Source of the DNA: HGM04593 sp045657945
GTDB lineage: Bacteria > Bacteroidota > Bacteroidia > Bacteroidales > Bacteroidaceae
DNA: 64,000 nucleotides
Assembly: GCA_045657945.1 (NCBI GenBank)
Contig: JAZOUB010000035.1
Location: 1-64,000, forward strand
Reading direction: 5' to 3'
Positions 18,001 to 27,525 of the stretch are shown here, one piece after another. Numbering within the stretch: the first letter of the stretch is position 1; each line of letters begins with the position of its first letter. A program made the position numbers and the translations under genes. The notes under the pieces were generated by a model that was not told where the DNA came from, ran no database searches, and was given only the letters and a program-made list of their open reading frames with translations.

Positions 18001-18403
18001 GAACAGTTCACGTATGGCATTCGAGAATATGTCATCATTTGATAACCAGAGTGTTGCCGTTAACTGGCGTTGGCGTAAGGAGGGTGACATCACTGAGATT
18101 CCACGTGCCGTGAATGGTAATGAAAACGCATACAACTATTTGGGAAGCGACCGCTATGTAGAGGATGCTTCATACATGCGTCTCTCATACGTGCAGTTGT
18201 CATATTCTCTTGAGCCTGCATGGTTGAAGAAGGTAGGTCTCAAGAGCCTCAACCTCTATGCTTCGGCCGACAATGTTTACTTCTGGACAAAATATACAGG
18301 TCTTGAGCCTGAGGTTGCAAACGGTGGCGAGGGTATTGCATACGACAATACAAAGACACCGCGTCCACGTTCATACACACTTTCGTTGTCAGTTGGTTTC
18401 TAA
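15083..18403 (+). CDS. SusC/RagA TonB-linked outer membrane transporter
   Basis: 1106 residues, full length. Type I signal peptide (SSVFA-Q), a CarboxypepD-regulatory-like beta-sandwich (about 28-110, with EVSYVGYKTQRL), a TonB plug (DEALQGQIAGLDVV, then GSRGANGVIKIKTKRGK) and a 22-strand barrel ending in an aromatic residue (TLSLSVGF). It imports a large ligand across the outer membrane with energy from TonB-ExbBD. It forms a pair with the SusD gene 12 bases downstream. There are no hydrolase genes in this operon, so the ligand may be a peptide, glycan fragment or cofactor. Confidence 0.96.
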   Translation: MIKIKHLFLLVLFCLVSSSVFAQKSARISGTITSDAEGPLIMVNVTERDPNNRIIEACVTDFEGNFSMVVKNTSNVLEVSYVGYKTQRLEIGSRTVFNIKMVEDNLLDQVDIVAEQRTRTGGLDILEREMTHATQKISMDEMDGLSFASVDEALQGQIAGLDVVFNSGDVGSGTQMRLRGNSALSSEIDATPLIVVDDNIFEVEAFDPEKTNAEDFAELLMINTEDIAEIEVLKDAASCAVWGSRGANGVIKIKTKRGKRGPTRVNFTYKFKDKWTPSGYNLLNGDDYTMLIKQALFNVDQKGVDIPELNYEQTFPEYQNYNNNTDWVDAVSKHGYRNEYSLNLSGGGEKATFRISGGYSNENGQVIGQNLNSFSSRLALDYYVSARIKVIADFAFSYTKQRRNTMDLLYNSLLMMPNMSIYEQDSLGVNTDAYYAILKNGSTPRLWEAMSNSGRTKNPIAVGNLAQSYSENYNINPQITFEYNLLGLEDNETQLKYRGMVNLNASTSLSSTYLPAALSTDDWTADEKNRSSSDDGKSLGFTTRHQMIFTPYLGSSDHFMTMNAQFELSTSTGNSQSSTSIGLPTGNISSSTIGAKLSGAGTNKWESRNVSFVYDAHYSYKSKYSLRLAVRGEGSTAMGDDRKWAAFPSISARWNIIDESWMDWAKPYLSMLSLRPGFGMDGHTPPSNKTFNSYSSYGYSYLGMAGFQMDGIRLTDLRRSDKREWNIGSDFGFFDGLVTGAFNYYNGTTYDNIIHGYKLPSTTGYSRLEYKNSGTVRNYGWELNMNLNNVKLAKDFSMSMYFNIGNNFNEILELEEAYLEEKNGKYESPSNSTYLPRIQIGNPSGAIYGFRYKGVYRYSYKNWEKALAEEEAGRDGTCPIVRDADGNVVYEANGQPKKLVLFYNNEDGTNRYEFKGGDAIYEDINHDGTINQLDIVYLGNSNPAAQGGFGLTFRYKKWSLRTSFTYRLNVDVVNSSRMAFENMSSFDNQSVAVNWRWRKEGDITEIPRAVNGNENAYNYLGSDRYVEDASYMRLSYVQLSYSLEPAWLKKVGLKSLNLYASADNVYFWTKYTGLEPEVANGGEGIAYDNTKTPRPRSYTLSLSVGF

Positions 18404-18415
18404 AAGTTTACGAAT

Positions 18416-20173
18416 ATGAAGATAGTATCAAAAATATATAAGAAAACGATTCTTGCAACCATGGTTGCTTTCGGTGCAACAATGAGTTCATGTACCGACT
18501 ACTTGACAATTATCCCTGCCGATGTTGTTGTTGAGGAAGAGTACTGGCAGACAAAGGATGATGTAAACGGTGTTTTGGCTACAAGTTATTTGAAACTTCT
18601 GTCCAAGGATGCTGTTCAAAGGGCTATTGTTTGGGGCGAGTTGCGCTCTGACAATATGACGTATCCAGCAAGCTACAGTACCGACATCAAGAATATCGTC
18701 GAGGCAAATATCACCGATGAGAACTCATACTGCAATTGGAGTATCTATTACGAGGCTATCAGCAATGCAAATCTTGTGCTTGAGAGTGCTCCCCAGGTCG
18801 TAGATCGCGACCCGGACTTCTCCGAGGGTGACCTTGATGTTGTGATGGGTGAGATGTATGCGATGCGTGCTCTATGTCACTTCTATCTTGTGCGTGCATT
18901 CCGCGACATTCCATTGGCGCTAAAGTCGGCAAAGAACGATGCGGAAATTCCGGAATATAGACAAGCGCACCCGCTTGAGGCGTTGGATCTGATTATGCAG
19001 GATCTTGACAGTGCCGAGAATAAGGTTATGAAATCGGGCGCATTCTCAACCGACCAGCAGAACTATGGCCGTATTACCAAGAATGCAGTATTGGCAATAA
19101 AGGCCGATGTCAACTTGTGGCGTGCTGCTTTCACTAAATACTATGAGGGTACTGAATATAAGAAGGTATACTCCGAGGGTACAGTGTCTGTGCTTCCCGG
19201 TGATGACCAGAAGTATTATGATGAGTGCATCGAGCTTTGTCAAGATGTTATAGATTACATGGACGCTGCTCTTGAAGAAGAGAATAAAGGCAAGCCGGTT
19301 GAAAAGTATCCATATAACCTTATTCCAAACCGCGGCGAAGTAGCGGAACTCGAGCGTAGCCTCCAGAGTACTGCTTATGATGAAATCTTCGGCTCAAAGA
19401 ACTCTTCTGAGTCAATCTTTGAGTTGCAGGTACAGGGTGACAATATAAAGAATGGCAAGTACAATGGCGTTTGCGATATGTATGGAACCGAGGGTACAAG
19501 TGGACAACATAGTGTAATTGTACCACAGCGGTTTGTTATATCAAACTATCAGGCGGATGACTTACGTGCATTCTCATTCACAACCACAAAGGCCGATGAG
19601 TTCAAACCGAATGCTCCGACTCCGACTGATCCAACCTACATCGCGAAGTATGCAGCAAAGGCATCGCCTGCTGGAAGTTATCGTAAATCAGACGAGTGGG
19701 ATGCTAACTGGATACTTTATCGTCGCACAGATGTCCTTCTAATGATGGCAGAGGCTATGGTTACCCGTGATGATGCAGATGAAAACGATTATAGCATTGC
19801 TTTTGATATTGTGAAGGCTATCAACACACGTTCAAGAATTAACCCTGACGATATTGTGAATCCATTGAAGCCTGAGAATTATGACTCCAAGGAAGACTAT
19901 ATGGAACTTGTACGCAAGGAACGTCTTCTTGAGCTCTCATACGAGGGCAAGCGTTGGTTCGACCTCGTTCGTCAGGCGCTTCGTGAGAAGAAAACCGATA
20001 ATATAAAGTTCGTTGCCAATAAAGTCGGTAGCGGTGCAGGTGTGATAATGACAAAGATGTCCACAATCGATGGTCTCTTTATGCCGATACACATTAACGA
20101 ACTCCGCTATAATAAGCTCTTGAAGCAGAACCCTGCTTATGATAAGAAAGACTCATCAATGGAGATGAATTAA
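18416..20173 (+). CDS. SusD/RagB surface nutrient-binding lipoprotein
   Basis: 585 residues, lipoprotein signal with Cys 26 in TMSSC. SusD features: an N-terminal SusD-like segment (YWQTKDDVNGVLATSY), a TPR core (GEMYAMRALCHFYLVRAF near residue 145), and the C-terminal RKERLLELSYEGKRWFDLVR. It acts as the lid over the SusC barrel encoded just upstream. It is followed by an 87-base gap to the second FAS1 gene with no terminator seen, so transcription likely continues. Confidence 0.95.
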   Translation: MKIVSKIYKKTILATMVAFGATMSSCTDYLTIIPADVVVEEEYWQTKDDVNGVLATSYLKLLSKDAVQRAIVWGELRSDNMTYPASYSTDIKNIVEANITDENSYCNWSIYYEAISNANLVLESAPQVVDRDPDFSEGDLDVVMGEMYAMRALCHFYLVRAFRDIPLALKSAKNDAEIPEYRQAHPLEALDLIMQDLDSAENKVMKSGAFSTDQQNYGRITKNAVLAIKADVNLWRAAFTKYYEGTEYKKVYSEGTVSVLPGDDQKYYDECIELCQDVIDYMDAALEEENKGKPVEKYPYNLIPNRGEVAELERSLQSTAYDEIFGSKNSSESIFELQVQGDNIKNGKYNGVCDMYGTEGTSGQHSVIVPQRFVISNYQADDLRAFSFTTTKADEFKPNAPTPTDPTYIAKYAAKASPAGSYRKSDEWDANWILYRRTDVLLMMAEAMVTRDDADENDYSIAFDIVKAINTRSRINPDDIVNPLKPENYDSKEDYMELVRKERLLELSYEGKRWFDLVRQALREKKTDNIKFVANKVGSGAGVIMTKMSTIDGLFMPIHINELRYNKLLKQNPAYDKKDSSMEMN

Positions 20174-20260
20174 CGGAAAACAGTTTTTTAACAGGATCGC
20201 ATCTGGGGATGAATAGAGGTTTTGAGCGGTCTTTAACAAACAATAAAACATATACATAAT

Positions 20261-21997
20261 ATGAATAAAGTTTTTAGACATAAAATTCTGGCCGGAGCCA
20301 TGTTGTTCGGTTTTATGCTTGCCGGTGCTTCTTGTCGTGACAAGGAAGAGGGTATAAAAGTGACACCCGAAACACCGGTTGCCGACAAGACCTTGTACAA
20401 GGTTGTTGTGGATGACCCGGATTTGACCGATTTTGTCGAGGTAATAAACGCCTGTGGTGCTCATTGCGCCGACTCGTTGTTCAATCAGTCAAGAGTATAT
20501 ACAGTATGGGCTCCTGTGAACGGAACATTCAATAAGGACTCCATAATAGCTGAGACTGTTGCCGATTCAACCCGCAACAGTAACCGCGATCTTGTTTTCC
20601 GTTCATTTGTCGAGGCACACATTGCAAATCATCTTGTAGCTGCCAATGGAACACTTGACGAAGACAACACCGTGTTGCTTCTTAATGGCAAGAATGCAAT
20701 ATTTGCCGGTGACTATAAGAATGGCTATACGTTCTCAGGCGTGTCTTTGGACCCAAATAACACAAATATCCGTGTGAAGAATGGTCTTCTGCACAAGATT
20801 AAATCTCCATCGGAGTACAGATACAGTATCTGGGAGTATTTGAAGATTGCCGAGGGTGTTGACGCCGTGTCAAAATACCTCTACTCTTTCGATGTTACCG
20901 AATTCAATGAGGGACAGAGTATTGCCGGTCCTATTGTAAATGGTGAGCAGACTTTCATTGACTCTGTCTTCACAACATCAAACAAGTGGCTCGATCCATG
21001 GGGTGGTGTGGGTAACATCAACAACGAGGACTCTACATACATTGTCTATGTCCCGACCGATGAGTTGTGGGAGAAGATGATAAAGCATGCCGAGTCTCAT
21101 TACAACTATGACTTCTCGTTTGCAAATTTGACCGAGGCTAAAAAAATCGAGCGTGACTCATTGCGCAGATATAACGCTCGCCTCAACAACCTCAAGTACA
21201 TGACATATAGTGTGAATGAGCAGAAGCATGTTGCAAGCAGCGACTCTATGATGCCGGCTTATCGTGGTGGCAAGCGTGCGCTTTTTGCAAAGGCCGACCT
21301 TGAGAAGAATGTTATCTTCGAGAAGGAACTCTCTAACGGCGTCTTCAAGATTGTTGATGCAATGCCTTACAAGCAGACAGATTTGTGGCACGATACAATT
21401 TTCCTTGAGGGTGAGAACCAGGCAATGTGGAACTATACAGAACAGCCTGCCGAGGTTGAGGTACTTACAGCATACAAGAGCCAACTCAACAAGGACTCAA
21501 TGCTCCTTGGTGCTGAGGTTTCAGGTGGTGCATATTTCAGTTATACAAAGGACGCTGCCAATACTGCAAAGTTCAAGATTCCAAAGGTGCTCTCTGCCAA
21601 GTATCATGTAGCCATTGTATTTGTTCCAAAGAACATTACCAATGAGTTAATCGACAAGGAGAAGATGTACGAGACCAAGATGACTGTAAAGATTCAGCAA
21701 TCTCCTGGTAAAGGTAGTGCAATCAAACTCTATGAGGCAACAAGAACCAAGGCACTGTATACCGATCCATTCAAGATGGATACCTTGTTCTTGACTACCA
21801 ATGGCGAGAAGGCTGTCATCCAGCCTAAATATTGCGAATTCTATGACGGTTCCACAGCAAAGGATTATAATGTTACACTTGATATAACATCCATATTGCC
21901 TACTAATGATGAAAAGAATAATAAGGGAATAAACTATGACCCGGTTATCCGTATCGACAAGATCCTGTTTATCCCGGTTCTCGATTCTGAAGAATAG
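20261..21997 (+). CDS. fasciclin (FAS1) surface lipoprotein, second copy
   Basis: 578 residues; lipoprotein signal with Cys 25 (LAGASC). Two FAS1-like units are visible: RVYTVWAPVNGTFNKDS (about residue 77) and STYIVYVPTDELWEKM (about residue 258), each followed by a hydrophobic strand and a helix-rich stretch. The C-terminal 200 residues look like a beta-sandwich of unknown family (SGGAYFSYTKDAANTAKFKI). It heads the second triad; the SusC gene begins 5 bases after its stop. It is half the size of the first FAS1 protein, so the two triads are not a simple recent duplication. Confidence 0.82.
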   Translation: MNKVFRHKILAGAMLFGFMLAGASCRDKEEGIKVTPETPVADKTLYKVVVDDPDLTDFVEVINACGAHCADSLFNQSRVYTVWAPVNGTFNKDSIIAETVADSTRNSNRDLVFRSFVEAHIANHLVAANGTLDEDNTVLLLNGKNAIFAGDYKNGYTFSGVSLDPNNTNIRVKNGLLHKIKSPSEYRYSIWEYLKIAEGVDAVSKYLYSFDVTEFNEGQSIAGPIVNGEQTFIDSVFTTSNKWLDPWGGVGNINNEDSTYIVYVPTDELWEKMIKHAESHYNYDFSFANLTEAKKIERDSLRRYNARLNNLKYMTYSVNEQKHVASSDSMMPAYRGGKRALFAKADLEKNVIFEKELSNGVFKIVDAMPYKQTDLWHDTIFLEGENQAMWNYTEQPAEVEVLTAYKSQLNKDSMLLGAEVSGGAYFSYTKDAANTAKFKIPKVLSAKYHVAIVFVPKNITNELIDKEKMYETKMTVKIQQSPGKGSAIKLYEATRTKALYTDPFKMDTLFLTTNGEKAVIQPKYCEFYDGSTAKDYNVTLDITSILPTNDEKNNKGINYDPVIRIDKILFIPVLDSEE

Positions 21998-22002
21998 TTT
22001 GT

Positions 22003-25000
22003 ATGATGAAAAAAAGAAAATCAACTATGTATATGCGACAATTAATGCAATTATCAGTGGCATTGATGTTTTTGATGCCATCGGCAGCCCTTGCGTCCAA
22101 CACGGATATAGAGGGTACAGTAGCAGACAATTCTGTTAAGGTCGAGAAAAATGGCTCTGTTGCAGAGGTGCGTACCATTACCGGTACCGTATATGATGCG
22201 GCTACTAACCAGCCAATGGCTGGTGTCCGCGTTCAGGCAACAGGTCACAAGAGGATTACTACAATGACTGATGGTGAGGGTAAGTATAAACTTAATATAC
22301 CTTCATACGTTACTCTTATCACATTCTCGACACCTGATTATCTATTGGTACAGAAACCTGTCGGTAAAAGGGATATTATTAACATACGCCTTTATTCTGA
22401 CAAGTTTGAGGAGAATTACAGCAGTGACATCGTCATCACTTCAGAAAGAGGTTTTGAAGAAGGCATTTCCACTGCACAGACAATTGAGACTGACATCCAG
22501 AACAAGATTGGTGCCGATGTGCGTACAGTCAACCGTTCGGGTACTGCCGCTATCGGAGCAAGCATGCTCATTCGCGGTATCAATTCTCTCAATGCCAACA
22601 CACAGCCTTTGGTTGTTGTTGACGGTGTAATCTGGGACCTTCAGGAGGGTAATGAGACTCTTCACATGGGTATCTACAACGACGTCCTCTCTGCAATAGA
22701 TGTCAACGATATTCGTGACGTCAAGGTTTTGAAGAACGGTACGGCCATTTATGGTGCACGTGCTGCCAATGGTGTTATCATCATCAATACCAAGCGCGGT
22801 GAGAGCATGGCTACACGCATTACAGCGAACATCTATGCAAATGTGTCGCTTGAGCCAAATCAGCCAAGTATGCTCTCGGGCGAGGATTATCGTTTGTATG
22901 CCAATGACCTTATAGGTACAATGAATGTCAACCCTAACCGCAGTATTCCGTTCCTGCGTTCAGACAAACCAGTCTATGACAGCAACGGCAAGTTGGTCAG
23001 CGGTTTTATATACTATGATAAGTACCACAACAACACTGACTGGTCTGACATCGTATATCGCGAGGCTCTCACACAGAATTATAAGATCAATGTAGAGGGT
23101 GGTGATGATGTTGCCATGTATAACTTCTCATTCGGTTATACAACTGGTGACACTCCAATCAAGGGTAACGATTTCAACCGTATTAGCGTACGCCTGAACT
23201 CGGACATTCTCCTTGCAGACAACTTTACAACACGTGTTGACATCTCTTATGCACGCGTCGCCCGTGAGTTGCTGGACGACGGTTTGCGTGAGGACCCTAC
23301 AGCTTTCCCATTGACATCACTTGGTGCGCTTGCTGCTGTGAAGTCTCCATTCCTCAGTCCTTATCGTTACGCTACAACCGGTGAGTTGAGTGAGATTATT
23401 GATGTTGCCGATGATTTTGCGTTTGACGTTTCACAGGCTGCCGGTATCGCACGCCCCAACAACTCATTGTATAACCCATTGACAATTCTTTCAAAGGGTT
23501 CAGACCCTCACAAGAATGAGTTGGAATATACCAATATGGGTATTACTGTTGCTCCGGAGTACAAGTTGGGCGACTTTACCTTCACCGAGACATTCAACTA
23601 TTCATTGTATCGTGTGAGTGAAAAGTATTATCTGCCTTATGCAACAGCTTCCGACAATAACAAGTACCATTTCTATGTCAAATCTCTCAATGGCAAGATT
23701 GGTAACTATGTAGCATCTTTCTTTGGCAAGGAGGCTGCTTTGTCAAGTGACACACGTGTTGCTTGGAGCAAGGTGTTCGGTGCACACGATGTTGACGTGT
23801 TCGGTGGTTTCCGTCTTACAAACTTCAACTTCGATTCAAACTCCATCAGTGGAGCAAACTCTGGTAATGATACCAATTTTAATGTGAGCAATTCTCTTGA
23901 GCACCTTGACAGCGACGGTGACAAGAATGTGTGGACAAACATTTCATGGTACCTCTCGGCCGATTATTCATACAAGACACGTTACTTCCTGCAGTTGGCA
24001 GCTTCGCTTGAGGCTTCATCACGCTTTGGTACAAAGGCCGAAAACGCTTTGAAGATGTTTGGTGTTGCTTGGGGATTCTTCCCATCTGTGCAGGCAGCAT
24101 GGTTGGTTTCATCTGAGTCTTGGTTCAACGTGAGACCGATCAATATGCTCAAGCTCCGTGCCGGTTTTGACATGACCGGTAACGATGCCATTGACTATCT
24201 TGCAGCACGCAGTTATCTGCAGTCTGTCAAATTCTATGACAAGTCAATGGGTCTTCAGCTCGGTAACGTTGAGAATGACGGTATCAAATGGGAGACAACT
24301 TCACGTTTCAATGTCGGTTTGGACGCTATGCTCTTTGAGAACCGCTTGGCTCTCTCTCTTGACTGGTACGCCGCAAAGACAACCGATCTCCTTGTTCAGA
24401 AACAGTATCAGTTCGTTACCGGTATGGACAAGTATTGGGCCAACGGCGGCGAACTCAGCAATATGGGTGTTGAGGTAAAACTCAATGCCAAACTGATTAA
24501 CACCAAGGATTTCCAGTGGGAGTTGGGTGCTTCTTTGGGTCACTACAAGAACAAGGTTACAGATCTTGACGAGGTACTTGATCCTGTATCGGTTTATGGT
24601 GGCGAGGTCGCAACAATGGTCGGTCAGCCTGTAGGTGTGTTCTGGGGTTATAAGACCGATGGCGTTTGGACTTCTTCTGCAGATATTGATAAGTTAGTGG
24701 AGTATGATGAATCCGGTAAAATTATTGAGGATAAACGACTCTATCAGACCGATGCTACCGGTGCACGTAACTACTTCAAGGCCGGTGATATGAAGTTCGT
24801 TGACCTCACAGGCGAGGGCTGTATCAACGATGAAGACAAGACAATCATTGGTAACCCTAATCCGGACATCTACGGAAATATCTTTACAAAGCTCTCTTAT
24901 AAGGGTATTACACTTGATGTGAACTTCAACTACTCAGTTGGTAACGATGTATATAACTACTATCGCCAGCAGCTTGAGAGCGGTTCATCATTCTACAACC

Positions 25001-25350
25001 AGACAACAGCAATGCTTAATCGCTGGACTGTTGAAGGCCAAATGACAGACATTCCATCTATTGCTTATGGTGACCCTGTCGGTAACTCACGCTTCTCTGA
25101 CCGCTGGATTGAGGATGGCTCATATCTTAGACTCAAGACTATAAAGCTGTCATACGATATCCCCGTTATGGCAAGCTGGTTGCAGGGGCTGTCTGTGTGG
25201 TGTGCTGCCGAGAATATTTATACACTTACCAAGTACCAGGGTGCCGATCCTGAGTTCTCGGTAAGCAACAATGTGTTGTATCAGGGTGTTGATGCCGGTC
25301 TGTTGCCTCAGACACGCAGTTTCCATCTTGGCGTAAAGGTTAATCTCTAA
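22003..25350 (+). CDS. SusC/RagA TonB-linked outer membrane transporter, second copy
   Basis: 1115 residues. Signal peptide ending PSAALA, a carboxypeptidase-like regulatory domain (TGTVYDAATNQPMAGVRVQA, about residues 62-120), plug (MLIRGINSLNANTQPLVVVDG, then ARAANGVIIINTKRG) and the beta barrel. Two ATGs (22003, 22006) are possible. The N-terminus has about 40 extra residues between the signal peptide and the regulatory domain compared with the first copy. It pairs with the SusD at 25409 and most likely handles a related or complementary ligand. Confidence 0.95.
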   Translation: MMKKRKSTMYMRQLMQLSVALMFLMPSAALASNTDIEGTVADNSVKVEKNGSVAEVRTITGTVYDAATNQPMAGVRVQATGHKRITTMTDGEGKYKLNIPSYVTLITFSTPDYLLVQKPVGKRDIINIRLYSDKFEENYSSDIVITSERGFEEGISTAQTIETDIQNKIGADVRTVNRSGTAAIGASMLIRGINSLNANTQPLVVVDGVIWDLQEGNETLHMGIYNDVLSAIDVNDIRDVKVLKNGTAIYGARAANGVIIINTKRGESMATRITANIYANVSLEPNQPSMLSGEDYRLYANDLIGTMNVNPNRSIPFLRSDKPVYDSNGKLVSGFIYYDKYHNNTDWSDIVYREALTQNYKINVEGGDDVAMYNFSFGYTTGDTPIKGNDFNRISVRLNSDILLADNFTTRVDISYARVARELLDDGLREDPTAFPLTSLGALAAVKSPFLSPYRYATTGELSEIIDVADDFAFDVSQAAGIARPNNSLYNPLTILSKGSDPHKNELEYTNMGITVAPEYKLGDFTFTETFNYSLYRVSEKYYLPYATASDNNKYHFYVKSLNGKIGNYVASFFGKEAALSSDTRVAWSKVFGAHDVDVFGGFRLTNFNFDSNSISGANSGNDTNFNVSNSLEHLDSDGDKNVWTNISWYLSADYSYKTRYFLQLAASLEASSRFGTKAENALKMFGVAWGFFPSVQAAWLVSSESWFNVRPINMLKLRAGFDMTGNDAIDYLAARSYLQSVKFYDKSMGLQLGNVENDGIKWETTSRFNVGLDAMLFENRLALSLDWYAAKTTDLLVQKQYQFVTGMDKYWANGGELSNMGVEVKLNAKLINTKDFQWELGASLGHYKNKVTDLDEVLDPVSVYGGEVATMVGQPVGVFWGYKTDGVWTSSADIDKLVEYDESGKIIEDKRLYQTDATGARNYFKAGDMKFVDLTGEGCINDEDKTIIGNPNPDIYGNIFTKLSYKGITLDVNFNYSVGNDVYNYYRQQLESGSSFYNQTTAMLNRWTVEGQMTDIPSIAYGDPVGNSRFSDRWIEDGSYLRLKTIKLSYDIPVMASWLQGLSVWCAAENIYTLTKYQGADPEFSVSNNVLYQGVDAGLLPQTRSFHLGVKVNL

Positions 25351-25408
25351 TGAAAACGATGCGTCTTTATCAATGAATATTGGTTAAGGTGAGAAAAAAG
25401 ATAAAACA

Positions 25409-27463
25409 ATGAAAAAGAATCTTATTTATACAATGACATTCCTCCTTTGCGGAACTTTCCTTTTCAGTTCTTGCAAGGATATATTGCAGGTTGATTCGAA
25501 CCGTGTCGAATACGAGTTTGACGATTGGACGTTCAATGACTCTGTCTATTCGGTTTTAGGTATTCTTAAATCGGTACAGCAGGTTGGTGACCGTCAGGTT
25601 CTCATCAACGAGTTGCGTGGTGACCTTGTCACTGTCAATGAGGCAAAGGCTGTTGTTGATGTTCAGGAGCTTAGCCGTTCCGAGTTCAATCTTGAGACCA
25701 ACAAGTATCTTGATGTAAAGGATTACTATTCTATCATCAACAACTGTAATATTTATTTGGCACGTGTAGATACTACACTTGAGAAGAACAACATCAGGTT
25801 GATGCTTCCCGAGTATGTCGCAGTCAAGAGTGTACGTGCATGGACATATCTGCAGCTTGCCATCAACTATAACAATGTACCTTATTTCACAGAACCTATT
25901 CTCACTCATAGTGCAGCCGAGGAGGTTCTGAACAAGCCTGTGCTTACCCGTGATGAGATCCTTGGCAAGCTTATCGCCGAGATCCTTCCATACGAGAACC
26001 CGGCAGCTTATCCAATGCCTGCTTGGGACAAGGATGGCAAGGTGCTGAAGTTCGGTTACGGTGAGAATGGTACCGAAGTTGAGACCAAACGTCTCTTTAT
26101 GCCAATTAGAATGTTGCTTGGTGAGCTCTACTTGTGGAGAGGTGACTATAAGAATGCGGCGCGCTTCTTCTATGCTCAGATTGCCGGTACCGGTACAAAT
26201 GAAACTGAAAGGAAGTATAACGATTATGGCAACAAGGCAAGTTATAGCAATAAGGGTGGAAAGAATATGAACAATGGTTATATGAGCTTGTTCTCGGCAA
26301 AGAATTTCGACTCAAACAGTTCAAACATCTTTACAATTATCCCATTTGCGAACTCGGATCTCCACGGTACTACATCTGGTCTTGCCGAAGTGTTCTCTCC
26401 GGCGGGCGAGGTAGGTGCGGCTCAGGTTGTTGCATCGCCCGGTATCCAGTCTCTGGCAAAGAGACAGGTCTATCGCTACTACGAGGGTGAAGATCCTAAG
26501 AAACCCGATGTGGTTGAGTATAGCCATCAATACGAGTATCCCGGCGATCTTCGTATAAAGGCTACTACCTACTCACAGCGTGGTGACGACGAGGCAAAGA
26601 CCGAGTACAAGAACATCATAGGTAAGTTCAACTTTGAGGATGGCAACATCGGTATGGAGTCTGAGTTCACTTCAAACATCAAGACAACTTTTGTTATCCT
26701 CCAGCGCAAGGAACACGCATATTTGCGTCTTGCCGAGGCTTTGGTCGGTTTGGAACGTGAGGGCTATGTAGGTGCTATGGATCTTGCTATGGTGATCCTC
26801 AAAGAGGGTGCCAAGGAGAACTATCTGCTTCTGCAGAACCCTGTATATGCCGAGCGTGTAAAGCTTAACGCCGATGGTGATACATTGTACAACTACATCA
26901 TTGACAAAGTAAGCAAGGATACCATTGCTGTTGAGCCAAGAATGGAGAAGTACCTCGCAGAATGTTCAGACTCGTTGCGTTATAACTTTACAGCCGAGGC
27001 TTTCAGCGAGAACAAAGGTATTCACTCACGCGGTAGCGGTGATAGCGAGCGCAATATCTACTATGCTCTTACTGATACATGTATAGCACGCTATCTGGGC
27101 TTGACCAAGGTGGAAAATAAGGTGGAAACAATCCTCCGTCCTATCACCTATGATGATTCTTTGAACTACATTGCCGATCTCGTAATCGACGAGCTAGCTC
27201 TTGAGCTTGCATGGGAGGGTACACGTTTTGGTGACCTCATCCGTTTCGCGAAGGCAATGGGTGACAATGATGTCCTTGCTATGCGTGTTGCCGGCCGTGC
27301 ATATGAGAACGATGTGACATATCGTAGTACTGAATTCCAGTTTGACACAGAGGTGTACAGCAAGATGTCGAACGAGGCAAACTGGTATCTGCCGCTCCCT
27401 GATGAGGTTGTGCAGCCAGTTGATCCTGAGGACGTTCCAACAGGTGAACTCCCAAATGAATAA
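25409..27463 (+). CDS. SusD/RagB surface nutrient-binding lipoprotein, second copy
   Basis: 684 residues, about 100 longer than the first SusD. Lipoprotein signal with Cys 22 (FLFSSC). SusD hallmarks: VAVKSVRAWTYLQLAINYNNVPYF in the TPR core and IDELALELAWEGTRFGDLIRF near the C-terminus. It ends the six-gene operon, followed by a strong terminator. Surface-exposed lid for the SusC encoded upstream. Confidence 0.94.
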   Translation: MKKNLIYTMTFLLCGTFLFSSCKDILQVDSNRVEYEFDDWTFNDSVYSVLGILKSVQQVGDRQVLINELRGDLVTVNEAKAVVDVQELSRSEFNLETNKYLDVKDYYSIINNCNIYLARVDTTLEKNNIRLMLPEYVAVKSVRAWTYLQLAINYNNVPYFTEPILTHSAAEEVLNKPVLTRDEILGKLIAEILPYENPAAYPMPAWDKDGKVLKFGYGENGTEVETKRLFMPIRMLLGELYLWRGDYKNAARFFYAQIAGTGTNETERKYNDYGNKASYSNKGGKNMNNGYMSLFSAKNFDSNSSNIFTIIPFANSDLHGTTSGLAEVFSPAGEVGAAQVVASPGIQSLAKRQVYRYYEGEDPKKPDVVEYSHQYEYPGDLRIKATTYSQRGDDEAKTEYKNIIGKFNFEDGNIGMESEFTSNIKTTFVILQRKEHAYLRLAEALVGLEREGYVGAMDLAMVILKEGAKENYLLLQNPVYAERVKLNADGDTLYNYIIDKVSKDTIAVEPRMEKYLAECSDSLRYNFTAEAFSENKGIHSRGSGDSERNIYYALTDTCIARYLGLTKVENKVETILRPITYDDSLNYIADLVIDELALELAWEGTRFGDLIRFAKAMGDNDVLAMRVAGRAYENDVTYRSTEFQFDTEVYSKMSNEANWYLPLPDEVVQPVDPEDVPTGELPNE

Positions 27464-27473
27464 TCAATAACTC

Positions 27474-27507
27474 ACAGAGGGTGGCTGAATAGTCACCCTC
27501 TGTTTTT
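27474..27507 (+). terminator. rho-independent terminator of the FAS1-SusCD operon
   Basis: ACAGAGGGTG pairs perfectly with CACCCTCTGT around a 10-base loop and runs into TTTTT. It lies 10 bases after the last SusD stop. Confidence 0.92.
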
Positions 27508-27525
27508 AAATTAGAAGAACAAAGA

